Shown here one piece after another: positions 15,619-27,418 of a stretch of DNA of 58,111 nt; within the stretch, counting starts at the first letter, position 1, and each line of letters opens with the position of its first letter. The translations under genes were made by a program, and so were the position numbers. The notes under the pieces were generated by a model. It saw only the letters and a program-made list of their open reading frames with translations, was not told the origin of the DNA and did not search any database. The DNA comes from Spirogloea muscicola (taxonomy: Eukaryota > Streptophyta > Zygnematophyceae > Spirogloeales > Spirogloeaceae), in NCBI GenBank assembly GCA_009602725.1, contig WELB01000076.1:218616-276726 (forward strand), written 5' to 3'.

Positions 15619-15982
15619 NNNNNNNNNNNNNNNNNNNNNNNNNNNNNNNNNNNNNNNNNNNNNNNNNNNNNNNNNNNNNNNNNNNNNNNNNNNNNNNNNN
15701 NNNNNNNNNNNNNNNNNNNNNNNNNNNNNNNNNNNNNNNNNNNNNNNNNNNNNNNNNNNNNNNNNNNNNNNNNNNNNNNNNNNNNNNNNNNNNNNNNNNN
15801 NNNNNNNNNNNNNNNNNNNNNNNNNNNNNNNNNNNNNNNNNNNNNNNNNNNNNNNNNNNNNNNNNNNNNNNNNNNNNNNNNNNNNNNNNNNNNNNNNNNN
15901 NNNNNNNNNNNNNNNNNNNNNNNNNNNNNNNNNNNNNNNNNNNNNNNNNNNNNNNNNNNNNNNNNNNNNNNNNNNNNNNNNN
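15619..15982. other. Assembly gap, 364 N
   Basis: Run of N in extreme GC upstream of the MATE start. The long frames reported across it exist only because N was read through. Confidence 0.99.
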
Positions 15983-16116
15983 GGCCCGGGGGGGGGGGTG
16001 GGGGGGGTGCCACATTCGGCCACGAAATCGATCAGACACCCCTCCCTCCCCCGCGCCTGCAGGTACAGGTTACCAGGCGGGTCCCATTCCGGGGCGGCCA
16101 AGCAGGCGCCCAGGCG

Positions 16117-16134
16117 CCCTAAACCCTAAACCCC
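16117..16134 (+). repeat. Interstitial telomere-like repeat
   Basis: CCCTAAACCCTAAACCCC, two and a half plant-type telomeric units, 134 bp inside the 364-N gap edge. Confidence 0.8.
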
Positions 16135-16235
16135 ACCCCCCTTCCCCCGCCACGTGGCCGGCCCTGGCCAGGTGTCGCCGGCCCGGGCGCCGCTGCCGCG
16201 GCAACGATGATAAGAGCCTCCGCTGTCGGCGCCGC

Positions 16236-16315
16236 ACTGCGCGCCGCATCCTGCGCCGCCCTTCGCGCCACATGCTGCGCCGCCATTCCCGCCACATCCT
16301 GCGCCGCCGCCGCCG
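16236..16315 (+). repeat. GC-rich minisatellite, about 24-bp unit
   Basis: Three imperfect units of the form TTCGCGCCACATCCTGCGCC plus GCC, in tandem. In one frame they read A-A-S-C-A-A-L-R-A-T-C-C, so a coding role cannot be excluded but has no other support. Confidence 0.65.
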
Positions 16316-17317
16316 CCGCCCGCCCGCGGTACCCGCTACCGCCGGCGGTCCGTCTGGAGGCTGCGCAGGCCTGCGGTGTCCGCGAGTGCCATCCCCGACG
16401 GGTCCCTTGCTGGGCAGCGTGTGCGCATGCTTGCAGGACGGGTCGCAGCGTGTACCGTCGAAGAGAAGCAGGCTGTGCCGATGTTGCACCTCAGCGAAGC
16501 TGGCTTACGCTGGTCGTCATGTCGCCTGTAACCGCGGGGTCAGCACGCAGACTCACCTTTACTATCCCACAGACTGCTCTTTGATTGCCCCACGCTTCGG
16601 ACTACAACTCAAGCACTCGGTTACAACAACTTGGTGCAGCGTAGAGGAGGAGCTGCGCTGACCATGAAAGGCGGTGATCCTAAGGTGCACATCCAAACCA
16701 TCTGCTTTACCTCTCAAGGGGCAGTGCACACAATAGAACCGTCTAAGCATAGTGTAGTTGCCTGCAAGTAAGCTCAGCACACATGCGGACAGTCTTACGT
16801 GTAACCTACTTCTAGAGCTGTCAACGCAGTTTGCATGACATGTCACAATAGCTCGATCAAGCTAGCGTGCGCACTGAGACCAGCTTGGCTTATCTGTGAA
16901 CCATTCGCGTGCATAGGCCGTGTGTGGGTAGAGGCGCCCCATGCAGCTTGCTGAAGCAGTCTCTAAGCACATCACAGCCTTCGTGCTCAAGACAATGAGC
17001 TAACTTGTATCCGACACCCTTGACAACAAACTCAAGACCCAATGGCCCCCTCTACTCCTCTGCTCCGCAAGGGCAGCCGAGATAACTTGCGGCTAAAATA
17101 ACACCTACCTCCCTTTACATCATCTCCTCTACCTCGTCATACTCCCAGTGGTAGTCGCCAGACTGTCGTCGGTCTGGCCTGTGGAGGAAGCTGGGAGCCT
17201 GCCCACACAGCAATGCATTTGCATCAGCATTTGATGTAAGTTGTTGTAAAAGGCAGCCTGACAACGAGAAGGGCCAGATCAAACCGTCAATGCAAAGTCA
17301 TCATGAATGGATGGCTC

Positions 17318-17425
17318 ACTAAACAACACAAACACACACTTGCACACGCACACACAAACACACACTCACGAGCACACGCACACCCAAACACACATGCACA
17401 TTTACGCACGTGCACATTTACGCAC
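17318..17425 (+). repeat. CA-rich microsatellite tract
   Basis: Imperfect (CA)n with interruptions such as ACGCACACACAAACACACAC. Confidence 0.85.
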
Positions 17426-17641
17426 ACGAAGTCAAACAACACAACTGCACTTCCTAGCCACTTAAGACTCGGCTGTTGCTTCGACAGGCTTGACATACTT
17501 TATTGAGGCCCTTCTGTGGAAGATTATGTGCTGCATCTGGTATCCTCTCTTCCAAGACCTGCTTAGCAGCATAGTCAAATCAGGAGAAAGTCTAGAAGCC
17601 AGCAAAAAGCCACTTTACTACTAAAGGCAACTCTGCATGTA

Positions 17642-20600
17642 TCACCATCTATTGTCATCATATGGAGGGTTGTGTTGGTTGTGATGCAGTGTATTGACCT
17701 CATGAAGAAGGTCCTTGCGCGTGATGACCCCCAGCACGCCCAGTGGCTTGGGCACCACGCATAGGTGGCGCAACCCGAGTTGCCTGAATAGCATGTATGC
17801 CTGCCAGGCCCGCAAGAGACCCATGTTCCTTAGACCTTCAAAAGGACAACCACCATATGCAATGCTTGACAATTGACAGGATATATGCTGTGCCTCGACT
17901 GTGACATCAAGCTCATGCTCTTGTCACCAGCCTATAAAAGAGGGTGTTGTCACCTTTGTAACAGACACATCTTCATCAACAATGTACGGCGTCGGATTCA
18001 GAAACGGCTTGAGGTCGAGCCACATGGCAAGTTCTGCCTCTGATAGCTGGACGTCCTCCACAGCCAAACCCTTGGTGGATGCTGGCTTAGCAAAGTCAGT
18101 GATGTCATACCTAGCACAAGCCCCAATGCAGATGGAGCTGCATTACTGGCTCGTGCTTGCTTGTGCTTCAGAGCTGAGATGTTGCCAAACAGAACCTGGA
18201 CAAGACCCAGCTGCTTATGCTATCACGCAGATCAATATTGGACAATGACCTCACTGATCAGCAACTTGTGCTGGTAACCCTTCCCTGCTTCATATATTTC
18301 ACTACCTATATTCTAAATGCAAGCTGTCGTGTGCAGTGGAGCTGAGCTTGAGATGAACAAGTATGCAACATCGAGCAACTGCTGGACAGTATTAAGCCAG
18401 TATAGAGGATGGTCAAGAACCTGAAAGGAATTCGTCCCCTAGTGTCGCCAACCATATCTGTCTGTTGGAAGTCCGCACGTGACTTGAGCAACATCACCAA
18501 GTGGCTGCATGAATATTCCCAGACATACTGAGTGACGTCTTGAAGGCATTTAGGAAGCTAAATTCTAGCAGTATCCATCAGCAGGGAAAATAGGCCGCTG
18601 AATGAACCACATCCTGCTTATCTCAACCATTCACACAAGCTGATGTCAAGTGTGAGCATGGTGGTGGGCTGCCAAGCTTGATAATACCTACGCAAAATGA
18701 GGCCAATGAGGGCAGTCTTTCCTTCTCCAAGGTCCTCAACGACCTATGAGTTAGGGAGCATAGTGTCAGTGGTATCTGGTGCGACAACATGAAGCACTCT
18801 ATATAAAACCCTGACTTAACTGCTCAACCAGCGGCTCAAAGTGGATAATAGTGGAGTGGCATTAGTGCAAGTCCAAAGTAGGTGCAAGAGATGGCTGCAT
18901 TCAGCATGAGAAAGTTGGAAACTGCAGAAGGTCAAGTGAGCAGCTGCAGCCTCACAGGGAAGCCATTGTGCTGCGTACTTCGAAGCACGCTGAGCAGGTG
19001 ACCAACTTGCTCCAGACGGGAGAATATAACAGCCTGCTGAACATGTATGTGGACAAACAATAGACCCCTGAATGCCCAGTTAGCCTTTTTCATGACAAGA
19101 GTAGCCTATGAATGGGAATCGATGGGCTTCGAGGCAGAGCACCTTCTTGGTGATGGCATCTCTGGCACTGAGCTTTCCCATGAAACGCTTGGGCTGAGAC
19201 TCCAGTATTGGAATTTGCTTCAGGCTTGCATGCACATCGTAAAATCCTGGTGTGAATGCGTCTCCCACAGCCTTGAGAATGGATCAAACAAAGAGACATT
19301 CTTTAGAATGACAAATTAACAGAGCAGACCCTGTTGTTCTTCCGCAACTGGCAAAACTAACACTCAAAGTTCTGCACTTGGAGCTCTTATACTTCTGTCA
19401 GATCTGCATGGTTTCTGTTGGTAAGGTCCTGCCGAGTGTAATTCTATCCAACCATGGTGCACCTTGGAGATGAGGACGACGAGCATGATAAGTGGGAGGA
19501 GCTTCAAGTTGTTGGTAATCTCGACCATGATTACGCATAGCGACACAGTCATGCGCATGGAGCCCGCCAGGAAGGACGCTGCCCCAAGGAGGGCATACCT
19601 GCACGGTTAAATCGAGGGCTGACTTGACCTTGAGCTACCACAAGTTGCAAAGCTCAGATTGCTAATGTACACTAACAATTCTGGACCATTAGGACAATAC
19701 TGTTCCATATGATAGGTGGCCACTGCAAATATGGCGAGGCAGGGAGTGATGTGCAGTAGGGCCCCACTGCAGAAGAAGAGAAGAAGGTATTTCTGGGTGC
19801 AATAAGTGGCAAGAGGGCTGAGGTCCAAGGACACGACCAATGGTGCAGCTTAGAGAAGCCGTGACTTACGTTCCCTCTTCTATTGTGTCCTTGGAGTAGA
19901 GACGCACAATAACCATTCCCACAAGTCTCCCATATGTCGAGCCGATCATGATGCCGGGGACAAATTGGCCAGAAGGAACGGCCGTGCCGTAGGTTATGAC
20001 GGCCAGGCCAAAAAATGTGACCTAGTCGCCACATACAATGAAGCCACTCTCAGAGGTATACCATCCATAGTACTTAAGTGTGAGATATTGCAGCCCAATG
20101 TATCTGGCGTGCGTGAGCTACAAGCTTCAGACCAGCACTGACAGCAGAGCTTTCATTAGAGGAGCAGCATTCCGAATGGAACTCACGAGAAAAGTCACCA
20201 GGGTGTGGGCGCTATATTCATGGTGCGTGTTGCTGCTGAAGAGGTTCCGGATAGCATCATCCTGGCAAATGACAGGCAATTGTCAAAAGCACAAGGCTGT
20301 GGGGTGCCACCTCAACTAGGCAACATCCTCAGCAGCTTGCAATACTTGTGACTGGATAACGACTAATTAGACCAAGCAACCGTCTCTCTCCAAGTTGCTC
20401 TAGGTGCAAACCTGGTACTTTAGAAGCACCACTATCAAGATAGACAGGTGTTTAAGCACCTGAGTGTTGAAGAAGATAGTGGCAAGGTCATTGTACTCCC
20501 CATCATTCTGACAGTAGAACTGATGTATTGCAAGACAGTCAGCAGCTGTGTAAGCGACAACTTTGTCCATCTCTAAACAGCCCAACCATCAGCCCCACGC

Positions 20601-23600
20601 TCGGAAATGAAGTGCAGACCTAGCTACCAGTGGGAAATTTGATATTGTCCAGGCATTCAGATCACATCCAGGTGCAACAAAGTTACACCCATCAGCATCA
20701 ACAGCAGGAACTTGCAGGAAACAGGCAGACGAGGAGTTACATTGACAAAATTGCCATAGTTCCGCTGCGGTCTCGGACACTCAATGAGTGGATACTTCTT
20801 AGGGTCTGGGCAGGGCCTGCACTTTGTGAGCATTGGCATCCCAAAGGACAGTGCTGTCGTTAAGAGTGCCACTGTGCAGGCTTCGATGACCTGTCAAAAC
20901 AATAAGTGCAGTAGCTATGTCAAGCTGCAAAAGTGCCTGCATGCAACATGTGCTGTCAGCAGAACACGGATCTTGGGCACTTCAAAAGCTAAGAATGACT
21001 GCCTGTTAAGACTCCACTGTGTTGCACGTTGGTGCCCATGCACATGCACCCAAAATTTGACGCGAAATATGCATATTTACTTGCTTAAGTGAACTCCTGT
21101 CACAAGTCAGACACTACGACAAGCAAGACTTGTCGTACCACATGAGGCTAGGGAGGCTACCTTGACATGATTGCCTTGCGGGTGTAAGGAATTACGGCGC
21201 CAGGAGGAGAGGTAAAATGTCAACTGGTTAAACAGCGCCCCTGCAATGCAGTCAGAGCCACAGCGCTGCGGTGTTGAGAACTTCTATTCAGTTAAGTGCT
21301 AATCGACTACATAAGCTACTTATGTGCTGGTTTATAAAGGGCTCAAGGATACTGCAACTGCATCCTATCTAAGAGTGTCTTTGACTCTTACTACACAAAT
21401 TTCCCGATGTTCCAGGTGCATGTCACAGCCAGGACTGTTGGCATTTGTCTCTGTTGCAGTGTGTGCTGGCAGTATAAGTCACCAGCAAGCGCCACCATGA
21501 AATGTAATGATAACTTTGGGTCAGAAGTATACCAAGAATGCCGCCAATGATACCAACAGCAGCCATTGGCAAGAGTTCCACAAATGCATAGTCCTCCTGC
21601 GCACTGCAGGCACATATATCATGATATACACTTGCGACTTTGGCTGGCTTGCTTTTTCAGCCAGACGAGATTGAGCTGCAAGAGGCTACAAAAATCGGAG
21701 CAAGGCTTATCTTTTCGGCACCTATTTTCAGTACAAAAAAGATCTGTAACTCTCAACAGTTGCCTTGCAGGCTAAAACATTCTCAGGCCCGGAGCAGCCA
21801 CACAACGCTCACCCCTGGTGGATGTCCCAAATGATGAAACCTCCGCCGCCAAAGTGGCCGCAATTGCCACGGGCGCACCAGCTCATGAGGAAGCGCAGGA
21901 CCACCGTCACGATCGCCGACGTGAAGAAGACGCGCCAGAGCAGCTGGCTTCTCCACCTGTACCACCAGCCCATGATAAAGTCAAGGAAGAGCTGATGGCA
22001 ATGGAATAAGCTCATATGTACCGCTCTGGTTGGTCTGCTATAATAGTCGAGTGACTTCATTAAGGAGTTGCTAACTTGTGACGCCAGTGACAGAAGGGAA
22101 GATGATGCCTTCTCTGAAATGCCAGATACATTTGACATGATCACAGGGCCGCACTCCAAGACAAGCAAGCAGCAAGTGGTGGACTTTCCATGCAAGGGCA
22201 GGAGTGTGAGCATCAAGCAATGTGCACTACGTGCGACTGGGCCGGTTGGCTTTATATATGCAGACCAGGATGTCATCTCCTCCAGCGCAAACAGCACGCC
22301 TCCCACCGGCGCACGAAATGCGGCTGCAGCTCCAGCAGCGGCTCCACACGTGACCTAGGAGCCCGACCAACAGCAGCCTAGCTCCTTATACATTATGTCA
22401 CAATTCGACTCAGGGCTTGACTTCAGGGCCTTTGCAGTGAAGCCCAGAATGCAGAAGCAGGATGGATGATCAGAACGCACTAGGTCCCTGCGGTCGCGAT
22501 CATTCTGGAAGACACGGAGCAGGCGCCACGTTATTCTGTACTTGGTTGAGCCACCCTGAGATGCAAAGTGTCACGTGTTAGGCAAGCTTGTACAGCAACT
22601 ACATCCACTAGCAGCAGCTAATGGATAAGTTTGTTTGCATTTTGTAATCTGCTTTCACTTCTATCTGCTATACGTATTGCTGAGCTTAGCTAGCTTGATG
22701 TGGACCCCTCTCGCCTTGAGCAACCTAGAAGGAGGAAGAGGCAGGCGGGCTGATGGGTGCCCACGTCGAAGTGGGTCACCCGCTTTTGGGTCAAGTGCTT
22801 CTGGGCTGAGGCTCTGAGCCATACTCGCCAAAGACGTGGAGCGTGCTTGCAAGCATCACCTGGCCGAGGAGCGAGGCAATGCAAGCCCCTGTGTGGACGA
22901 GGGGGCCCTCCTTGCCCAGCGCAAGGCCGCCTGCGACAGATCCCAAGCTGCCAAATATCTGCTCCCCAAGAGTCGCCAGCTTGCATCAGAAGCACTAGCC
23001 GCCATGCGGAGGCCCAGGTTACAAGGCAGTTCGACTTGTTTTGCAGCAGAGCAAGATGAGAGGGCTTTGTGCATGGCCTTCCAAGGTTTGAGATTACTGA
23101 TCCCTTTAGTGCTTCCAGTGCACGCCTACAAGATACTGGCTAGTACAACAGGTGCTACTACTCATCAGATCGTCCCCTCAAGCAGTCACTAGACAGTACT
23201 AGTCAACATGCAATGCAAGAATGATAGAGTGGAAGCTAATATTAAGCACCTTGCCAAGGAGCGTCCTGAGGAGCAATATGCCAGGCGTGTCGATACCTGA
23301 GCAGCGCAGCCGCAATGATCATATTCCATGAGATTGTCCTTAGCAGCACAGGATGAGAGGATATTGTGGCTTTTCATGCCAGGAAGTCCCTACTAAGCTG
23401 CTGTCTGCTGCTGAGTAAAAGGCATGGACCATAATGGTCTTGATAAGTACAAAGTCTAAGATGTATCATCCAGGAATCATGTCAGGCTATACAGAAAGCA
23501 GGTGCATCTTCTCAAAGCCCACTACTTAAAGATGACCTTGTGGACGTCCCGGGTTATACCGTTGAGGTAGCCCTTGATCTCAGGGATGCCGGACCCAGCC

Positions 23601-24706
23601 GCAGCAGGTGCATACTCAGTCACAATGTGCACGGATGAAAGTACGAGCGCGACATTGAAGAGCGCATAGACGATGAATGCAGCGGCGTAGGAGTGGCGGA
23701 GGAGCCAGAACGTGGCCGTAAATTTCCAACCGGCGAGGTTCTCAACGGCCACGTTGATGAAAAATGCCGCCAGTGCCGTGCCTGCAAGAGCATTCTCTCG
23801 ACCACAAGGGCTCAAACAATAACGGAGGAAGTCTGGCGGTACATAACAGGTCTCGTCCTCTCCTTCAGGAGGAAGGCTCGGGTCAGGTCTTGTCTAAGAG
23901 AGGGTAGCACCAGCAGGCACTCGTAAGCGCAATACACTGAGATTCTACAGTTGAAGACAGAGAGTGGGCCTTGCCCAAGTAGTGAGACATTTATACTGCC
24001 TCACTTGAGCAGGATGGAGGAGCGGAAGCAGCCAAGCTAAAACCAGGGTGCGAGGGAGGGAGAGAGTCCTCAACAGGAGCTGCCCACAACCAATCTAGCG
24101 TGGCCACACTAGATTGTGTGGCCATTAGTGTGGTGTGGCCATTATGGTGGCCGTTATGTGGCCATTAGTGGCCATTATGCAGTCCAGAGGGCATGTGCAG
24201 CTTGAGGGCGTGGTATGACGGCAAGGGCAAGGGGCAAACCTATGCCGAGGAGGAGGGCGAAGGCCCACTTGAGTGCGACATAGCTTGCGTGGTCCCATGC
24301 GCCGCTGCGGGCCTGCCGCCAGATCACGCCGTGCAGGGGCAGCAGCCATCTCATTACTCAGTCAATCCATGAAAAGGACCCCAATTCACAACTCAAGCTC
24401 CATACACGGGCCACATGCTACTGCATGGTTGAGGCCGAGAACAGGGCGCGAGCTAGCAGCGGCGTGGCCAGTGGAAGGGGAGGCTCGCACCTGGTCTTCC
24501 CGATATAGGGAGCTCTCGATGACCTCGTAGTCGAGGCTCTCGATGCCGGCAATGGCGGCCTCGTAGGTGTCCTCCACCCTGCGCTCCCCCTCGACGTCGT
24601 CATCGAAGGTGGAGCCGACGGTCCCATTGGCGACTCCACGGGCATGCGAGCTGCGAGGCGGTAACGATGAAGGCGACGACGGCGACGCGCTGCCGTCCTG
24701 CCCCAT
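17642..24706 (-). CDS. CLC-d: CLC-d-type chloride/proton antiporter
   Basis: An endomembrane CLC anion transporter; plant CLC-d acts in the trans-Golgi network. I join 21 exons downwards: 24706-24491, 24312-24240, 23781-23560, 23296-23250, 22958-22860, 22555-22481, 22354-22266, 21956-21813, 21603-21533, 21240-21161, 20890-20741, 20519-20460, 20261-20187, 20021-19870, 19598-19463, 19271-19143, 19033-18956, 18743-18688, 18504-18421, 18110-17954, 17800-17642. They total 2352 nt, 783 aa, close to plant CLC-d. Landmarks: ESLDYEVIE, GSGIPEIKGYLNG (selectivity filter with Ser, favouring chloride), GKEGPLVHTGA (gating Glu present), FALEEMTSWWRSQ (proton Glu present), GHFGGGGFIIWD, FVPGIMIGSTYGR, MRMTVSLCVIMVEITNN, then two C-terminal CBS domains (HNGFP; LFRQLGLRHLCVVP with GVITRKDLL). 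The start at 24706 gives the family-like length; the frame is open to an ATG at 24952. Confidence 0.95.
24085..24180 (+). repeat. Short tandem repeat in a CLC intron
   Basis: Repeated GTGGCCATTA units with slight changes (GTGTGGCCATTAGTGTGG, GGCCGTTATGTGGCC and so on) between coding exons 24312-24240 and 23781-23560. A GTGGCCACAC palindrome lies at its left end. Confidence 0.7.
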
Positions 24707-25375
24707 CAGGCGCTCGAGCAGCGAGGCCAGGGTGCCGTGGCCGTCGCCAGAGCCAGAGCGCGGCACAATTGTCTTGCACGACCTCAGCGTCAGCTCAGCA
24801 CGAGCTCTCTGAGGGGCACTCGAGGCGGCTCCACCCCACTGCAGCGCCGCTCCGAGCGCATCCCGTCCAATGGGTCGCGGCCAGGGCCAGCAGCGCAGCC
24901 AGCACTCCGCACCGCTCGCTGCGCTCAGTCCCCACACAGCAGGGCCGCGCAACTGGATGCCTGCTGCAACGGCAGTGCGAAGCTCTGCCGCTGCGGCGGC
25001 TACGGCGGCGACCGCGGCAGCCTCGAGCCCGCGGGAGGCGCTGCGCTTCGTGAGCCGCGGAGGGCCGGTGGCAGCTGGAGGAGGGAAGTGGGCGCCCAGC
25101 TGAGGCTGTCCTGCGTCCGCGGTGTGGAGAACGCGCTAGGCAGCCACGCCTTGTGGCCGCGGCCGACGGCCGGCCGCGGGCGAGCTCGTGCGCTCTCCAC
25201 TCGCCCCGCGGAGCGCTCTCGCTCTCGCCCTCGCCCTCGCTTTCGACTCTCAAGGGAGAAAGTGCTCGCCCATAGAGGAAAGCGGCTGCTGATATTAAAG
25301 AATCGGCTGTAAACTGCCAGCCAGATGCATACAGGTGTTCATGACGGAACCAAAGGCTAGGCAGACAGGGCGCCC
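24707..25375. other. CLC 5' region, ending in a retroelement tail
   Basis: Very GC-rich to 25250, presumably CLC promoter and leader. On the minus strand, 25320-25255 reads the tail variant TTTACAGCCGATTCTTTAAT, ATCAGCAGCCGC, then TATGGGCGAGCACTTTC, also seen at 35.6 and 38.5 kb. Overlapping frames here are compositional. Confidence 0.5.
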
Positions 25376-25558
25376 TCAATACCCCCGTGTCAGCAGTAGG
25401 AAGTCAGATGAGCTGAGGGGAGGAAGAGCAACCACGCTGCGCAGACCAGAGGCTGCTGCAAGGGCGCGACCAGCCCGGCGATGCAAAGCAATCGACTGGG
25501 ACCGCTGTAGGCACATGGACAGACGCATCCGGTAGCAGGACACAAGACCCACAGGCAC
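25376..25558 (-). mobile_element. R2-like retroelement C-terminal fragment (copy B)
   Basis: The minus strand reads MRLSMCLQRSQSIA, RRAGRALAAASGL and SSDFLLLTRGY followed by a stop: the conserved last 55 or so residues of the retroelement protein. It is 5'-truncated and abuts copies on the plus strand, so the two groups lie tail to tail. Confidence 0.75.
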
Positions 25559-25560
25559 CG

Positions 25561-26055
25561 AGCCACCGGCTTGGCTCTGGCCAGGGGACCCACTTCCAGG
25601 AGCCCAGCATCTCTGATCTGCGGCTGCTTAGCAGGGGTTACTGAGTGTCTCGTAGCAGCTTTGTTTCTGTTACTTAGCGCTTCCCCTGGCCCCCTTCTCG
25701 TACTCTGTTCATTCTTTTTCGGGCTGGTTGTTCCAGCCCCTATTCTCAATGGGCGAGCACTTTCTTCAGCCACCGGGAAGGGCTGCACCCTGTTGCTGCA
25801 GAGGTCTATGGCCCGGGCGATGCACCTTCGTGCCGGCAGAGCCCTCGCTGCTGTCTCTGGCTCTGGCCAGGGGACCCAATTCAACGAGCCTAGCATCTCC
25901 GACCTGCGGCTGCTTAGCAGAGGTTACTGAGTAATTCGTAGCTGCTTTGTTTCTGTTTCTTAGCGCTTCCCCTGGCCCCCTTCTCATACTCTGTTCCTTC
26001 TTTTTCGGGCTGGTTTTCCAGCCCCTATTCTCAATTGGCGAGCACTTTCTCTTTG
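25561..26055 (+). mobile_element. Two tandem retroelement 3' ends (copies C, D)
   Basis: Each unit is a 5'-truncated coding end (SDLRLLSRGY, stop), then a 3' UTR (GTAGC.GCTTTGTTTCTGTT, AGCGCTTCCCCTGGCCCCCT, GTACTCTGTTC) ending in the hairpin GGGCTGGTTGTTCCAGCCCC and the tail ATTCTCAATGGGCGAGCACT. Copy C's tail ends at about 25775; copy D begins right after it, at about 25776, with its coding part running to the stop at 25930 and its tail to 26055. The copies are about 90 percent alike, so they are separate insertions rather than one recent duplication. Confidence 0.8.
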
Positions 26056-26520
26056 TTCCCGGCGCCGCTGGTCAGCTTGAGAGGCCAGCAGCGAAAGTAA
26101 CGAGGACCACCGACCCCCGTAACACCCTTGGATGTTCATGGCAAGGGGGTAAAAGGTATCACCCGCCGGGTGGTCCTTGTACTTGCTCAACTTCTTCTGT
26201 TCGGCCGCCTTCACGGTATAGCCGGTCTCAGAAGTAATGGGGCCCGTCGTCCGGAAGCTGTCGGTTAGGACGACGTCCATGAGGAGCCGCTTGCCACCTC
26301 CCAGGGGGACGCCAACCAGATTGACACGCCTCGTCCGAGGGACCCCGTTGCGGAGTTGGATGGGCATCACCCCGGTGCTCTCCAACGCCACTTGATATCC
26401 CGTCATTGAGAATAGGGGCTGGAAAAGCCAGCCCAAAAAGAATGAATAGAGTACGAGAAGGGGGCCAGGGAAAGCCCTAAAGAAAACAAGCACACAGTGG
26501 AACAAAGCAGCTACGAATCA
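26056..26520 (-). mobile_element. R2-like endonuclease domain fragment (copy E)
   Basis: On the minus strand a hairpin tail (26460-26405, GGGCTGGCTTTTCCAGCCCC then CTCAATG) runs without a stop into a piece of the endonuclease: GYQVALESTGVMPIQ, RRVNLVG, LLMDVVLTD, KLSKYKDHPAGD and FYPLAMNIQG. In the family this is RxDLV.. followed by DVVxxD and K..KY. Here Asp of RxDLV is Asn, so the copy is probably dead. It ends near 26070 beside copy D. Confidence 0.7.
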
Positions 26521-26530
26521 CTCAGTACTC

Positions 26531-26534
26531 TCGC

Positions 26535-26607
<73 letters not shown>

Positions 26608-26608
26608 N
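26531..26608. repeat. (CT)n microsatellite with single-N gap
   Basis: About 75 bases of pure CT ending in N at 26608. The true length is unknown. The Arg-Glu repeat frame reported across it is an artefact. Confidence 0.95.
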
Positions 26609-27418
26609 AAGAGTGAACAAGGTCCGAAGGGCCAAAAGGCGCCAAAAGCACACAGCTATGCAAGAGAATACAGCGAATGGGAGCTTAAGAAAGAGAGGAG
26701 AGCCCCTATCCTTTGTTCCATAAGATATATTGTAAGAATAGCTTACTTCCTCAGACAGCTTCTGTTGGACTTGCTGCTGCTTAGTGGGATGCGCCTTGCA
26801 ATCTCCCTGCAGCATCATCTTGGCGATTGCCTTGCACTTGCGGGTAGGACGCTCCCTCCGGGTCCCGATGGTGCTACAATCTTCTACCATCTAATTGATC
26901 CAATTCACACTTGCTGACTGAAGGTAATCGAGCGTCCGTTCGCAGACGTCATGGAGTAGTTCCCTGTTTTCTACACCTTCCAGCCCTTTCAGACCTTGTT
27001 CCATCCTTCTGGCTTGCCTCTCATAGCCATTGCCTTACATTGAAAGTGCTGTTACTTACTGGGCATACTAAGAGTGACCATCCTCCGTGATACTTGCTCC
27101 TCCGTTATACTTGCTCCAGTGTGACTTTCTAGCACTTTCCAGCCCCTTCGGACCTTGTCCATTCTTTTCGGGCTGGCTTTAAGCATGCTTTAGGCATGCT
27201 CAGCTACAACGGCCATACGAGCTTGCAATCCCTGAAAAGAAATGTACAAATACTTGTCGGGGTTGTGTAAGCACATGCCTTATAGAGCGACATGCATATG
27301 CTCGAATGCTACCAACGCAGCCAACGCACAGCTGGTGCTGCAAGTCAAGCTGCAGCTGTCATTTGACAGGTGAGACACTTGTGCGTCTGTATCCTTCAAA
27401 CATCTGACAGGAGGCTAG
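26609..27418. other. Intergenic region before the lipase 3' end
   Basis: No gene recognised. At 27120-27190 is a hairpin-module start (CCTTCGGACCTTGTCCATTC, then CGGGCTGGCTTT) whose second stem half is replaced by an AGCATGCTTTAGGCATGCT inverted repeat. Confidence 0.5.

Larger units (their letters stand above)
15983..17641. other. Intergenic region with simple repeats
   Basis: GC-rich until about 16400, holding a telomere-like motif and a minisatellite (listed separately), then ordinary composition with a CA-rich tract. The open frame 16207-16584 is the minisatellite read as alanine and cysteine runs plus nondescript sequence. No family was recognised. Confidence 0.5.

Noticed and set aside
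15423-16661. 412-codon open frame (+) and overlapping minus-strand frames through the N run
   Set aside because: Most of the length is N translated as X; the rest is GC-driven and without motifs.
24737-25379. Two overlapping frames of about 190 codons on opposite strands
   Set aside because: Compositional frames in the CLC 5' GC island; no family motif and no codon-level conservation to judge.
26522-26890. Open frame with a long Arg-Glu repeat
   Set aside because: It is the CT microsatellite read on the minus strand.
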